DNA of 64,000 nt from Streptomyces leeuwenhoekii (lineage in GTDB: Bacteria; Actinomycetota; Actinomycetes; Streptomycetales; Streptomycetaceae): the NCBI RefSeq assembly GCF_001013905.1, contig NZ_LN831790.1, forward strand, positions 2,990,001 through 3,054,000, in the 5' to 3' direction. Position numbers and translations under genes: made by a program. Below the pieces are notes generated by a model, which had not been told where the DNA came from, made no database searches, and saw only the letters and a program-made list of their open reading frames with translations. Of the stretch, positions 17,469 through 27,542 are shown piece after piece; position 1 is the first letter of the stretch, and each line of letters opens with the position of its first letter.

Positions 17469-18422
17469 GTGTCCGAGTGGTCCGTCACGGAGCCGGTGAC
17501 GCTCTCCTTCGAGGAGCCCCCGCGCGAGGTCCACGTCCGCATCGTCGACGGGACGGTGAACGTGGTCGGGACCGACGAGGGCCCCGCCCGCCTGGAGGTC
17601 GGCGAGATCGAGGGCCCTCCGCTGATCGTGACCGAGCAGGACGGCACGCTCACGGTGGCCTACGAGGACCTGCCCTGGAAGGGCTTCCTGAAGTGGCTGG
17701 ACCCCAAGGGCCGGCGGCGCAGCGCGGTGGTCTCGCTCGCCGTCCCGGCGCGCACGCACGTGGAGGTGGGCACGGTCGGCGCCGCGGCCGTGGTCTCGGG
17801 GATCCGGGGGCGGACCGAGGTGAGGGGCGTGTGCGGGGACACCGCGCTGGTGGGCCTCACGGGCCCGGTCCGGGCCGACACGGTCTCCGGAAACGTCGAG
17901 GCGCAGGCGCTCACCGGAGAGCTGAGCTTCCACTCCGTCTCCGGCGACCTGACCGTGGTGGAGGCGGGCTCCGCGGTCAGGGCCGATTCGGTGAGCGGTT
18001 CCATGATCCTCGATCTGGACCCGTCGAGCCGCCCCACCGACGTCGCCCTGACCAGCGTCTCGGGTGAGATCGCCCTCCGGCTGCCCCACCCGGCCGACGC
18101 GGAGGTGGAGGCCGGCACGGCCGGGGGCACGGTCTCCAGCGCCTTCGAGGACCTGCGGGTCACCGGCCAGTGGGGCACCAAGCGCATCACCGGCCGCCTC
18201 GGCGCGGGCAGCGGCAGACTGAGGGCGATGACGGTCTCCGGCTCCATCGCCCTGCTGCGCGGACCGGCGGCGGAGGAGCGGGAGCGGGAGCAGGGGGAGC
18301 CGAACGGGACCGGGCCGGCGGGCGGTCAGCCGGACGGCCCGGGAGACAATCCCCTTTCCGGCCGCGACGACGGAACCACCGGCGCCCCGGCCGACGGCAC
18401 GACCCACAAGAAGGTGCTCTGA
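17469..18422 (+). CDS. DUF4097 family beta-strand repeat protein
   Basis: 317 residues. GTG 17469 is chosen because a perfect AGGAGG (17455-17460) lies eight bases upstream. The protein is built of short beta repeats with recurring VSG turns (ADTVSGNVEAQAL, HSVSGDLTVVE, RADSVSGSMILDL, LTSVSGEIALRL, MTVSGSIALL), typical of DUF4097/putative adhesin folds. No signal peptide is seen. The C-terminal 50 residues are hydrophilic and Gly/Pro-rich. The next gene, a PadR regulator, starts one base after its stop, so they form an operon. DUF4097-PadR pairs are common in actinobacteria, but the biochemical role is not known. Confidence 0.85.
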   Translation: MSEWSVTEPVTLSFEEPPREVHVRIVDGTVNVVGTDEGPARLEVGEIEGPPLIVTEQDGTLTVAYEDLPWKGFLKWLDPKGRRRSAVVSLAVPARTHVEVGTVGAAAVVSGIRGRTEVRGVCGDTALVGLTGPVRADTVSGNVEAQALTGELSFHSVSGDLTVVEAGSAVRADSVSGSMILDLDPSSRPTDVALTSVSGEIALRLPHPADAEVEAGTAGGTVSSAFEDLRVTGQWGTKRITGRLGAGSGRLRAMTVSGSIALLRGPAAEEREREQGEPNGTGPAGGQPDGPGDNPLSGRDDGTTGAPADGTTHKKVL

Positions 18423-18423
18423 C

Positions 18424-19467
18424 ATGCCTCCCGTCTTCGCCCACGGCCGCCTCCGCCTCTACCTCCTGAAGCTGCTCGACGAGGCCCCCCGTCACGGCTA
18501 CGAGGTGATCAGACTGCTCGAGGAGCGCTTCCAGGGCCTGTACGCGCCCTCGGCCGGCACGGTCTACCCCCGTCTGGCCAAACTGGAGGCCGAGGGGCTG
18601 GTCACCCACACCAGCGAGGGCGGCCGCAAGGTGTACTCCATCACCGACGCCGGACGCGCCGAGCTGGCCGGCCGCAGCGGCGAGCTGGCCGATCTGGAGC
18701 TGGAGATCCGCGAGTCGGTCGCCGAGCTCGCCGCCGAGATCCGCGCGGACGTGCGCGGCGCGGCGGGCGACCTGCGCCGCGAGATGCGGGCCGCGGCCGG
18801 CGAGGCCCGCCGGGGCACCGGCACACCGCCCGGCGGCGGGCCCGCCTCCCCCTTCGGCGACTTCACGGGCCTCGGCGACAAGGACGCCTGGCAGGCCGCC
18901 AAGGAGGAGATGCGGCGCGCCAAGCAGGAGTGGAAGGAGCAGGCCCGGCGCGCCAAGGACGAGAGCCGCCGGGCCCGCGAGGAGGCCGAGCGCGCCCGGC
19001 GCCAGGCCAAGGAGGCCCAGGAGCGGGCCCGGGCCCAGGCGCAGGAAGAGGTCCAGCGCATAGCGCGGCGGATCCAGGAGCAGGTGCAGGGCCACTTCAC
19101 CCGGGGCGACTGGCCGACCGGCCTGCGCGAGGGACTGAGCGAACTGGCCAAGGAGTTCGGAGAGTTCGGCAAGGACTTCGGTTTCGCCCGGACCGGCGCC
19201 GGCGCGTCGGCGCCCCGGCCGGAGTACTCCCGCACCCCGGAGGACTTCCCGGCCGATTACGTGCCGGCCTGGGCCCACGAGGACGCCGCCGCACCCTCCG
19301 GCGACCCGGCCCGCGATCTGGAGCGCCTGCTGGACCGCTTCCGGGACGACATCCGCGACGCCGCCCGCGACCACGGCGTCACACCCGGCCAGTTGCGTGA
19401 GGCCCGGGGTCATCTGTCGACGGCGGCGGCCCGGATCGCGGCTCTCCTGCGGGCACCGAAACCCTGA
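18424..19467 (+). CDS. PadR-family transcriptional regulator with long coiled-coil C-terminus
   Basis: 347 residues. Residues 8-80 are a PadR winged helix (LRLYLLKLLDEAPRHGYEVI, TVYPRLAKLEAEGLV, GRKVYSITDAGRAEL). Residues about 80-130 and 155-235 are long charged helices rich in Glu/Arg/Ala, predicted coiled coil, far longer than the roughly 180-residue PadR norm. A Pro-rich segment separates them from a C-terminal helical motif (LDRFRDDIRDAARDHGV). It follows the DUF4097 gene by one base and probably represses the shared promoter at about 17.34 kb. A stem-loop follows the stop. Confidence 0.9.
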   Translation: MPPVFAHGRLRLYLLKLLDEAPRHGYEVIRLLEERFQGLYAPSAGTVYPRLAKLEAEGLVTHTSEGGRKVYSITDAGRAELAGRSGELADLELEIRESVAELAAEIRADVRGAAGDLRREMRAAAGEARRGTGTPPGGGPASPFGDFTGLGDKDAWQAAKEEMRRAKQEWKEQARRAKDESRRAREEAERARRQAKEAQERARAQAQEEVQRIARRIQEQVQGHFTRGDWPTGLREGLSELAKEFGEFGKDFGFARTGAGASAPRPEYSRTPEDFPADYVPAWAHEDAAAPSGDPARDLERLLDRFRDDIRDAARDHGVTPGQLREARGHLSTAAARIAALLRAPKP

Positions 19468-19479
19468 CCCGGCACCCCT

Positions 19480-19518
19480 GTCCTCGGTGGTGCCCCGGGC
19501 CGGAGCGCCACCGAGGAC
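19480..19518. terminator. Stem-loop between convergent padR and Clp-N genes
   Basis: GTCCTCGGTGG (19480-19490) pairs perfectly with CCACCGAGGAC (19508-19518) around a 17-base loop. It sits between convergent stops at 19467 and 19562. Confidence 0.7.
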
Positions 19519-19561
19519 GGGTGAGGCGTGCCCGCCCTCCCCGCGCCCCGGGGCCCCGCCC

Positions 19562-20125
19562 TCACCCGGCCTCGGCCCGCCCGGTCCCGTCCAGCACCCC
19601 GGTCACCGACGCATAGGTGACCCCGTGATCGGCGAGCACCTCGGCGGCCACGCCCGGCCGCGCGGTCAGGGCGAGCAGGATGTGCTCGTCGCCGATGTGC
19701 CGCTCGCGCCGGGCCAGGGCGATGCGCAGGGCCTTCTCCAGCACCTCCTTGGCATCCCGCCCGAAGCCGCGCCGCCCCGACCACCAGTTCTTGTCCCTCC
19801 GGTTACCGGCCAGCGCGCCGGCGCCGTGGACCTCCTCCACCCGGGCGACGATCCGTTCGACGTCGATTCCCAGACCGGCCAGGGCGTCGGTCTCCGCCTG
19901 CGAGAGACCGGCCCGCCGCCGCGCCTCGTCCCACGCCCGCCGCACCGCCTCCCCGCGGTCGGCGACCCCCAGCGCCACCAGTGCGCGCGCCCCTCGGCCG
20001 TCCCGGCGCTCCAGCAGCGCCAGCAGCAGATGCCCGGCGCCGACGCTCCGCTCCCCCGTCGCCTCGGCCTGCGCGACGGCCCCCCGCACCACGGCACGGG
20101 CGTCCTCGGTGAACCGCTCGAACAT
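19562..20125 (-). CDS. Clp N-terminal repeat protein (no ATPase domain)
   Basis: 187 residues from ATG 20125, which shares a base with the TGA of the upstream HTH gene. Two Clp-N-type repeats are visible: FERFTEDARAVVRGAVAQAE with VGAGHLLLALLERR, and FGRDAKEVLEKALRIALARR with IGDEHILLALTARPG. These are the substrate/adaptor-binding modules of ClpA/ClpC. There is no AAA+ domain, so the protein probably works as an adaptor or small-molecule/protein binder. Coupling with a tiny HTH protein suggests the two act together as a regulator and its sensor. Confidence 0.85.
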   Translation of the reverse strand: MFERFTEDARAVVRGAVAQAEATGERSVGAGHLLLALLERRDGRGARALVALGVADRGEAVRRAWDEARRRAGLSQAETDALAGLGIDVERIVARVEEVHGAGALAGNRRDKNWWSGRRGFGRDAKEVLEKALRIALARRERHIGDEHILLALTARPGVAAEVLADHGVTYASVTGVLDGTGRAEAG

Positions 20126-20334
20126 CAACGCCTCCCGTACTTCTTGTGCACGGCCTGCCTGCTCACCCCGAGCTCCGCGGCGATCTCCTGCCACGACCAG
20201 CCCTGATTGCGCGCACTGCGCACCTGCACCGCCTCGAGCTGCTCCAGCAGCCTGCGCAGCGCGGCGACGGCCCGCAGCCCGATTCGGGGGTCACCGTCCC
20301 CCGCACGCTCGGCCAGTTCCGTTGCTTCGGTCAT
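20125..20334 (-). CDS. Small helix-turn-helix DNA-binding protein
   Basis: 69 residues from ATG 20334. Residues 42-66 (NQGWSWQEIAAELGVSRQAV) are a clear helix-turn-helix, preceded by the helix RAVAALRRLLEQLEAVQVR. The downstream Clp-N gene overlaps its stop (TGATG). The start lies only four bases from a perfect GTCAAC-N4-GTTGAC palindrome, with a second copy 28 bases further upstream, strongly suggesting autorepression. The longer upstream frame has no supporting ribosome site and would cover the operators. Confidence 0.85.
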   Translation of the reverse strand: MTEATELAERAGDGDPRIGLRAVAALRRLLEQLEAVQVRSARNQGWSWQEIAAELGVSRQAVHKKYGRR

Positions 20335-20337
20335 GAC

Positions 20338-20381
20338 GTCAACGTAGGTTGACGGACGGGATCTCGTCAACCCTGGTTGAC
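20338..20381 (-). promoter_or_regulatory. Twin operators GTCAAC-N4-GTTGAC upstream of the HTH/Clp-N operon
   Basis: Two perfect inverted repeats, 20338-20353 (spacer GTAG) and 20366-20381 (spacer CCTG), have centres 28 bases apart. On the minus strand TTGACG at 20370-20365 can serve as a -35 with TACGTT about 18 bases on as -10, so both operators overlap the core promoter. Confidence 0.75.
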
Positions 20382-20467
20382 ATGTCGTCGTGGCCCGGCA
20401 AGCCGAACGGCGGGCCCGGGCGCACGCACCCGAACCCGCCGTGGGCGGAACGATCCGGCAGGGGCCG

Positions 20468-21436
20468 TCAGGCACCCGCGGTGAGGACGATCTTGCCGAA
20501 CTGCCCCCCGGACTCCATCCGCTCGAAGCCCTCACGCGCCCGCTCCATCGGGAGCACCTCGTCGATGACGGGGCGCACCCCGGTGGCGGCGCAGAACGAC
20601 AGCAGGTCCTCCAGCTCGTCCTTGGTCCCCATGGTGGACCCGACCACCTTGAGCTCCAGGAAGAAGATGCGGGTCAGCTCCGCGTGCGAGGGCCGGTCAC
20701 CGCTGGTGGCGCCGGAGATCACCAGCGTGCCGCCGGGGCGCAGCGACTTCACCGAGTGCGACCAGGTGGCGGCACCCACCGTCTCGATCACGGCGTCGAC
20801 CCGCTGCGGCAGCCGCGCGCCCGGCTCGACCGCCTCCACCGCGCCGAGCTCCACGGCCCGCTTGCGCTTGGCCTCGTCCCGGCTGGTGGCGAAGACCCGC
20901 AGCCCCGCCGCCTTGCCGAGCACGATCGCGGCCGTGGCGACGCCCCCGCCGGCGCCCTGCACCAGCACGGAGTCGCCCGGACGCACCCCGGCGTTGGTGA
21001 ACAGCATGCGGTACGCCGTCAGCCACGCCGTCGGCAGACAGGCCGCCTCCTCGAACGACAGCTCCTTCGGCTTGGGCAGCACGTTCCACGTGGGCACGGC
21101 CACCTGCTCGGCGAACGTGCCCTGATAGCGCTCGGTGAGGATCGAACGGGGCTCCCTGGGCCCGACCCCGTGCCCGCTCTGCCCGATGACGGAGTGCAGG
21201 ACGACCTCGTTGCCGTCCTCGTCGACACCGGCGGCATCGCAGCCGAGGATCATCGGCAGCCGGTCCTCGGGGAGGCCGACACCGCGCAGGGACCACAGGT
21301 CGTGATGGTTGAGGGAAGCGGCTCTGACCTGGACGACGCTCCAGCCGGGGCGGGCCTCGGGGGCCGGGCGCTCCCCCAGTTCCAGGCCGGCGAGCGGCTG
21401 GTCGCGGTCGATTCGGGCGGCGTAGACAGCGAACAT
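20468..21436 (-). CDS. Zinc-binding/quinone-type alcohol dehydrogenase (MDR superfamily)
   Basis: 322 residues from ATG 21436. The N-terminal GroES-like domain shows ASLNHHDLWSLRGVG and LGCDAAGVDEDGN; the Rossmann domain shows VLVQGAGGGVATAAIVLGKA, an NADP-type AGGGVA variant. The active-site cysteine pair of classical zinc alcohol dehydrogenases is not evident, so quinone-oxidoreductase-like activity is plausible. Substrate unknown. It stands alone on the minus strand; the upstream region carries tandem repeats rather than an obvious promoter. The frame continues far upstream but only through repeat sequence, so the longer start is rejected. Confidence 0.88.
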   Translation of the reverse strand: MFAVYAARIDRDQPLAGLELGERPAPEARPGWSVVQVRAASLNHHDLWSLRGVGLPEDRLPMILGCDAAGVDEDGNEVVLHSVIGQSGHGVGPREPRSILTERYQGTFAEQVAVPTWNVLPKPKELSFEEAACLPTAWLTAYRMLFTNAGVRPGDSVLVQGAGGGVATAAIVLGKAAGLRVFATSRDEAKRKRAVELGAVEAVEPGARLPQRVDAVIETVGAATWSHSVKSLRPGGTLVISGATSGDRPSHAELTRIFFLELKVVGSTMGTKDELEDLLSFCAATGVRPVIDEVLPMERAREGFERMESGGQFGKIVLTAGA

Positions 21437-21530
21437 GACCTTGACGATAGGGTCCGCGCCCGCCATCCGAAACCACGCACCCCTGTGACACACACCCTCT
21501 TGCGCACCGGCCGCGGCCACCCCCGTGACA

Positions 21531-21637
21531 CCGGCACCGCACCGCCCGCGACCGTCCGTCGTGACACCGCACCACCCGCGGCCATCCCCCTGGCGCCGCA
21601 CCACGCGCGCCCGCCCCCGTGACACCGCACCGCCGCG
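21531..21637. repeat. Dispersed GTGACACCGCACC repeats
   Basis: GTGACACCGCACC occurs at 21561-21573 and 21619-21631, each followed within a few bases by CGCG. A variant with a six-base insert (GTGACACCGGCACCGCACC) is at about 21535-21553. They directly precede the 22-bp array. Confidence 0.65.
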
Positions 21638-21672
21638 CCCGTCCCCTCCGCCGCGGCCGTCCCCTCCGCCCC

Positions 21673-21774
21673 GGACGGCACCAAGCTCCTCCCCGGACGG
21701 CACCAAGCTCCTCCCCGATCGGCGCCGAGCTCCTCCCCGGACGGCGCCGAGCTCCTCCCCGGACGGCACAAAGC
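21673..21774. repeat. 22-bp tandem repeat array, four full copies plus a partial one
   Basis: Units start at 21673, 21695, 21717 and 21739, with a partial fifth at 21761. The unit begins GGACGGCACCAAG and ends CTCCTCCCC. Units 1 and 2 are identical; units 3 and 4 change ACCAAG to GCCGAG, and unit 3 begins GATCGG. The end-to-end arrangement without spacers excludes CRISPR. Confidence 0.9.
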
Positions 21775-21776
21775 AG

Positions 21777-21812
21777 GAGGACGGCCCCGCCCACCCGGGC
21801 GGAACCGTCCTC
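21777..21812 (-). terminator. Terminator of the malic enzyme gene
   Basis: GAGGACGG (21777-21784) pairs with CCGTCCTC (21805-21812); inside, CCGCCC pairs with GGGCGG around ACCC. It lies 47 bases past the maeB stop on the minus strand. Confidence 0.65.
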
Positions 21813-21858
21813 GGTACGTCACATCACGACGCCACGCCGGTCACGGCGTCACGTCGCC

Positions 21859-23103
<1,245 letters not shown>

Positions 23104-23783
23104 TTCGTTTACCCCTTAGCTTTTCTTGTCGTGAGGGTGTGTCCACTCCTGGTGAGGAGCGGGCGGGACCGCGCAAGCCCTGACCGTTGGATGCGTACGA
23201 GTGCTTGCACGACGGGCGCGCCGCACACGCGCCCTGAGCCCCGGATGAGGGGTGTAAAGAACCTTCTTACCCGACGGACGCCCCCGCCGACGAGTCCGTT
23301 CGGAGCAAGCTCACATCACGGACGCCGAAGGTCACCCACAGGGCACCCGGGGATCACAACGCCGCCATATGTCCGTGACATCCCTCATAGCCGCACATTC
23401 GGACAAGGTCCCGCCAGGGTCTTGACAAGCCCCCGAAAGACACACACAGGCGACGAGGGGCATCGGCGAAGGCGTCCGCATCTTGAGATGCGCCGCAGAT
23501 CTTCCGGCCGGGAGGGCCCAGACCCGAAAAGGTTCGGTCGCGATGTACCAACCTGTTGGGGTTCGGGGTGGCACCCGTTATCCGATTTTGACATGACGAG
23601 CCCCCTGATCGGGCGCGTCCGAATGGCAAGATGCCGTCATCACACGAGGTCGCGACACTCGAAGATGTGTGGCCCCCCATCGACCGCCGTGTGCACCCGT
23701 CGGCCCGCGGCGCGGCATCCGCCGCGCTCATCGGCGGGCGCCCGTCCCATCGGCACGTCCACCCATCCGCCGGAGGAACCACC
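23104..23783. other. Divergent intergenic region between maeB and the amino-acid ABC operon
   Basis: 680 bases with no credible gene. The overlapping frames on both strands lack ribosome sites and codon bias. TTGACA hexamers occur on the plus strand at 23422-23427 and 23588-23593, but neither has a good -10 at 16-18 bases, so promoters are not assigned. The imperfect hairpin GTAAAGAACCTTCTTAC lies at about 23251-23267. Confidence 0.5.
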
Positions 23784-24752
23784 ATGACCGCACGCTCCAC
23801 CCGTCGTACGACCGCAGCGCACTCCCGGACAGCAGCGGTCGGTGCCATCGCGGTCGCAGGCGCTCTGCTGCTCACCGGATGCGGTGACCAGACCGAGAAG
23901 AAGGGCTCCAGCGGCGAAGGCGAGGGGACCGGCTCCGTGAGCGCCGCCCCGTTGGCCGAAAAGCTGCCCTCGGCCATCCGCGACAAGGGCGTCATCAAGG
24001 TCGGCTCCGACATCGCCTACGCTCCGGTCGAATTCAAGGACGGCTCCGGCGACACGGTCGGCATCGACCCGGACCTCGCGGACGCCATGGGCAAGCAGCT
24101 CGGCGTGCGGTTCGAGTTCGAGAACGGCACCTTCGACACCCTCATCACCGGTCTGCGCTCGGGGCGCTACGACATCGCCATGTCCGCGATGACCGACACC
24201 AAGGACCGCCAGGAGGGCATCGACTCCGACACCGGCAAGAAGGTCGGCGAGGGCGTCGACTTCGTCGACTACTTCACCGCCGGTGTCTCGATCTACACCA
24301 AGAAGGGCGACGACCAGGGCATCAAGGGCTGGTCCGACCTGTGCGGCAAGAAGGTCGTGCTCCAGCGCGGCACGGTCTCCGAGGACCTGGCCAAGGAGCA
24401 GGCCGAGAAGTGCCCGAAGGGCAAGAAGCTCTCCATCGAGGCGTTCGACAACGACCAGCAGGCCCAGACCCGCCTGCGCGCGGGCGGCGCCGACGCCGGT
24501 TCCGCCGACTTCCCGGTCGCCGCGTACTCCGTGAAGACCTCCGGCGGCGGCAAGGACTTCGAGCTGGTCGGCGAGCAGGTCGAGGCGGCTCCCTACGGCA
24601 TCGCGGTCGGCAAGGACAACACCGAGCTGCGGGACGCACTGAAGGCGGCCATGGACGCGATCATCAAGAACGGCGAGTACAAGAAGGTGCTCGACAAGTG
24701 GGGCGTGGCGGAAGGTGCCGTCACGGAGGCCACCATCAACGGCGGCAAGTGA
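23784..24752 (+). CDS. Amino-acid ABC transporter substrate-binding lipoprotein
   Basis: 322 residues from ATG 23784 with GGAGGA (23772-23777). A lipoprotein signal peptide ends in the lipobox LLLTGC at about residues 28-33. The mature part has the type 3 solute-binding fold for polar amino acids: IKVGSDIAYAPVEFKDGSG, GIDPDLADAMGKQLG, FDTLITGLRSGRYDIAMSAM. It feeds the single permease and the ATPase encoded downstream. Glutamine/glutamate or another polar amino acid is likely; the sequence does not decide. Confidence 0.92.
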   Translation: MTARSTRRTTAAHSRTAAVGAIAVAGALLLTGCGDQTEKKGSSGEGEGTGSVSAAPLAEKLPSAIRDKGVIKVGSDIAYAPVEFKDGSGDTVGIDPDLADAMGKQLGVRFEFENGTFDTLITGLRSGRYDIAMSAMTDTKDRQEGIDSDTGKKVGEGVDFVDYFTAGVSIYTKKGDDQGIKGWSDLCGKKVVLQRGTVSEDLAKEQAEKCPKGKKLSIEAFDNDQQAQTRLRAGGADAGSADFPVAAYSVKTSGGGKDFELVGEQVEAAPYGIAVGKDNTELRDALKAAMDAIIKNGEYKKVLDKWGVAEGAVTEATINGGK

Positions 24753-24784
24753 CCGCGCGGCCGCGGCCCTGAAAGGCAACACCC

Positions 24785-25723
24785 GTGACTGTTGACATCG
24801 ACAAGACGGACGGCCGGGGCGACACGCCCCCGGCCGGCGCGGAGGCCATCAAGGCCATCCCGGTCCGGCACTACGGGCGGTACGTCTCCGCCGTCGTCGC
24901 GATCGCGCTGCTGGTGGCGATCGTCTACGCGTTCTCCCAGGGCAAGATCAACTGGGGCGCGATTCCCGACTACCTCTTCGACGACCGCGTCCTGGGCGGT
25001 CTGGGCAAGACACTCCTGATCACCGTCCTGTCCATGCTGATCGGCATCGTCGGCGGCATCCTGCTCGCGGTGATGCGCCTGTCGAAGAACCCGGTGACCT
25101 CGTCCATCGCGTGGTTCTACATCTGGTTCTTCCGCGGCACACCGGTCCTGGTGCAGCTCGTCGTCTGGTTCAACCTGGGCCTGGTCTTCGAGTACATCAA
25201 CCTCGGCCCGGTCTACCGCGACGAGTGGGCGGACTTCATGACGCCCTTCCTGACGGCGCTGCTCGGCCTCGGCCTGAACGAGGCCGCGTACATGGCGGAG
25301 ATCTGCCGCGCCGGTCTGCTCGCGGTCGACGAGGGCCAGACCGAGGCGGCGCACGCGCTCGGCATGAGCCACGCCAAGACGCTGCGCCGGATCGTCGTCC
25401 CGCAGGCGATGCGCGTGATCGTGCCGCCGACGGGCAACGAGGTCATCAACATGCTGAAGACCACCTCGCTGGTGTCGGTGGTCCAGTACTCCGAGCTGTT
25501 CCGCGTGGCCCAGGACATCGGCCAGACCTCCGGCGCCCCCGCCGAGATGCTCTTCCTGGCGGCGGTCTGGTACCTCCTGCTCACCTCGGTCTTCAGCGTC
25601 GGCCAGTACTACCTGGAGCGGTACTACGCCCGCGGCTCCACGCGCCAGCTCCCGCCGACGCCCTGGCAGAAGGTCAGGGCCAACATGCTGAGCCTCGGCC
25701 GTCCGAGGGGAGCCGCGGCATGA
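24785..25723 (+). CDS. Amino-acid ABC transporter permease (HisM/GlnP type)
   Basis: 312 residues from GTG 24785, 32 bases after the binding-protein gene. About five to six membrane segments are visible, starting at [18 protein letters not shown]. The EAA loop that contacts the ATPase is [20 protein letters not shown]. The N-terminal 35 residues are polar and cytoplasmic. Only one permease gene is present, so the channel is probably a homodimer. The stop overlaps the ATPase start (ATGA). Confidence 0.93.
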   Translation: MTVDIDKTDGRGDTPPAGAEAIKAIPVRHYGRYVSAVVAIALLVAIVYAFSQGKINWGAIPDYLFDDRVLGGLGKTLLITVLSMLIGIVGGILLAVMRLSKNPVTSSIAWFYIWFFRGTPVLVQLVVWFNLGLVFEYINLGPVYRDEWADFMTPFLTALLGLGLNEAAYMAEICRAGLLAVDEGQTEAAHALGMSHAKTLRRIVVPQAMRVIVPPTGNEVINMLKTTSLVSVVQYSELFRVAQDIGQTSGAPAEMLFLAAVWYLLLTSVFSVGQYYLERYYARGSTRQLPPTPWQKVRANMLSLGRPRGAAA

Positions 25724-26562
25724 CCGGGAAGACGAGCAAGCCGGGCGGCACGAGCGCGCCCGGGACGACGAGCAAGACGGACACCCCCGTGAACGACACG
25801 TCCACCCCCATGGTGAAGGCCGAGGGCGTCCACAAGTCCTACGGCGCGGTCGAGGTCCTCAAGGGCATCGACCTGGAGGTGAGGACCGGCGAGGTGTTCT
25901 GCCTCATCGGCCCCTCCGGCTCCGGCAAGTCGACGTTCCTCCGCTGCATCAACCACCTGGAGAAGATCAACGCCGGCCGCCTGTACGTCGACGGCGAGCT
26001 GGTCGGCTACCGCCAGAAGGGCGACAAGCTGTACGAGCTGAAGGACAGCGAGGTCGCCCTCAAGCGCCGGGACATCGGCATGGTCTTCCAGCGCTTCAAC
26101 CTGTTCCCGCACATGACGGCGCTGGAGAACGTCATCGAGGCGCCGGTGCAGGTCAGGGGCGTGGGCAGGGCCCAGGCCAAGGAGCGCGCGATGCAGCTTC
26201 TGGAGCGCGTGGGCCTGGCCGACAAGGCCGGCAACTACCCCTCGCAGCTCTCCGGCGGCCAGCAGCAGCGCGTGGCGATCGCCCGGGCCCTGGCGATGGA
26301 CCCCAAGCTGATGCTGTTCGACGAGCCGACCTCGGCCCTGGACCCGGAGCTGGTCGGTGACGTCCTCGACGTCATGCGCGACCTGGCCGAGTCCGGCATG
26401 ACGATGGTCGTCGTCACCCACGAGATGGGCTTCGCCCGCGAGGTCGGCGACAGCCTGGTCTTCATGGACGGCGGCGTGGTGGTCGAGTCGGGCAACCCGC
26501 GCGACGTCCTGACCGACCCGCAGCACGAACGGACGAAGGCGTTCCTGTCCAAGGTGCTGTAA
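25720..26562 (+). CDS. Amino-acid ABC transporter ATP-binding protein (GlnQ type)
   Basis: 280 residues from ATG 25720, overlapping the permease stop by four bases. An N-terminal Thr/Ser/Lys-rich extension of about 30 residues precedes the domain. Walker A is GPSGSGKS, the Q-loop is [13 protein letters not shown], the signature is [15 protein letters not shown], Walker B is [14 protein letters not shown] and the switch His is in VVTHEMGF. This is the standard family for polar amino-acid importers. It is the last gene of the operon, followed by a perfect hairpin. Confidence 0.95.
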   Translation: MTGKTSKPGGTSAPGTTSKTDTPVNDTSTPMVKAEGVHKSYGAVEVLKGIDLEVRTGEVFCLIGPSGSGKSTFLRCINHLEKINAGRLYVDGELVGYRQKGDKLYELKDSEVALKRRDIGMVFQRFNLFPHMTALENVIEAPVQVRGVGRAQAKERAMQLLERVGLADKAGNYPSQLSGGQQQRVAIARALAMDPKLMLFDEPTSALDPELVGDVLDVMRDLAESGMTMVVVTHEMGFAREVGDSLVFMDGGVVVESGNPRDVLTDPQHERTKAFLSKVL

Positions 26563-26583
26563 CCGTGGGTGCGCCGTAGCCAT

Positions 26584-26623
26584 GCGTGAGGGGCGGTACG
26601 GGTCCTCGTACCGCCCCTCACGC
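26584..26623. terminator. Perfect 17-bp hairpin between convergent ABC operon and methyltransferase
   Basis: GCGTGAGGGGCGGTACG (26584-26600) pairs with its exact reverse complement (26607-26623) around a six-base loop. It lies 22 bases after the ATPase stop and 50 bases beyond the stop of the convergent methyltransferase gene. Confidence 0.85.
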
Positions 26624-26672
26624 GTGTCCACGCACCGCGACCGGCCGCCCGCGGGCACGGGCCGCCGACCGC

Positions 26673-27443
26673 CTACTTGAGCGCCAGCAGCAGGGTGTCC
26701 GACGGCGAGCACCACACCGGCCGCACCTCGCCGAAGCCCTTGTCGCGCAGGACGCGGGCATGCCACGCGGGGGACGGCATGTCCCCGTCGGCGTGCTCGC
26801 CGTAGATCTCGAAGCGCCGGGCCGTCGGCTCGGCGAGGACGGGGTCCTTCGCCGCGAGCTGCCACCACTCGGCCCAGTCCAGGGCGCCGTCGCGCCGGGC
26901 CTGGTCCATGCGCGCGTGCCGCTGCGCCCGCTCGGCCGCGTTGATGCGAGGCGTCGACTCGTCGATCATGTGGTCGGCGTTCATGAACACACCGCCGTCG
27001 CGGACCAGCTCCGCGACCTGGCCGTAGAGGACGGCGAGCGGCTCGCGGTGCAGCCAGTGCAGGGCCGTGGCGGTCAGTACGGCGTCGTACGTGCCGTGCG
27101 GCAGCTTCGCCGGCCAGTCGGGGTCCTTCAGGTCGGCGGTGACCAGGGTGACCCGCTCGTCGCCCGCGAAAGTGCCCTCGGCGATGGCGAGCAGCGCCGG
27201 GTCGAGGTCGACGCCCGTACTCGTGGCCTCCGGGAACCGCGCGAGCAGCCGGGCCGTGATACTTCCCGTGCCGCACGCGAGGTCCAGCACGCGCGGGGCG
27301 GGGCCGACGAGGGCCTCCACCATGTCGAGCATGATCCGGAACCGCTCCTCGCGGTCCGGCATGTACCACTCCTGCTGCCGGTCCCAGCTCTCCTGCCAGG
27401 CGTGCCAGTCGGCGCCGGCCGTGGTGGTGTCCGCGTCCGTCAT
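26673..27443 (-). CDS. Class I SAM-dependent methyltransferase
   Basis: 256 residues from ATG 27443, chosen for the GGGAGG site upstream; a GTG 15 bases earlier is weaker. The SAM-binding motif I is VLDLACGTGSITARLL, followed by GVDLDPALLAIA and VTADLKDPDW. The fold is of the methyltransferase_25/UbiE-like kind. Substrate unknown. It is divergent from the CGNR gene, about 100 bases away. Confidence 0.88.
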   Translation of the reverse strand: MTDADTTTAGADWHAWQESWDRQQEWYMPDREERFRIMLDMVEALVGPAPRVLDLACGTGSITARLLARFPEATSTGVDLDPALLAIAEGTFAGDERVTLVTADLKDPDWPAKLPHGTYDAVLTATALHWLHREPLAVLYGQVAELVRDGGVFMNADHMIDESTPRINAAERAQRHARMDQARRDGALDWAEWWQLAAKDPVLAEPTARRFEIYGEHADGDMPSPAWHARVLRDKGFGEVRPVWCSPSDTLLLALK

Positions 27444-27542
27444 CGAGCCCTCCCTCACCTACGTCACGTAATACCCTGGGACCACGATCAGTCGTTACCC
27501 GACCGCAGGCACGACCATAGAGCCCCTCCGTAAGGACTACAA

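Larger units (their letters stand above)
21437..21858. other. Gene-free, repeat-rich interval between oxidoreductase and malic enzyme
   Basis: 422 bases without a credible gene. It holds GTGACACCGCACC-type repeats (21531-21637), a 22-bp tandem array (21673-21774) and a structured terminator (21777-21812). Minus-strand frames through the array are artefacts of the repeat, whose 22-bp period is not a multiple of three. Confidence 0.8.

Noticed and set aside
21673..21774. Tandem repeats as a CRISPR array
   Set aside because: Units abut without spacers and no cas genes are present.
23588..23632. TTGACA with CAAGAT as the promoter of the amino-acid ABC operon
   Set aside because: Spacing of 33 bases is incompatible with a standard promoter.
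23354..24013. Minus-strand frames of 69-219 codons in the maeB/ABC intergenic region
   Set aside because: No ribosome sites, no recognisable motifs, and they run into the antisense of the binding-protein gene.
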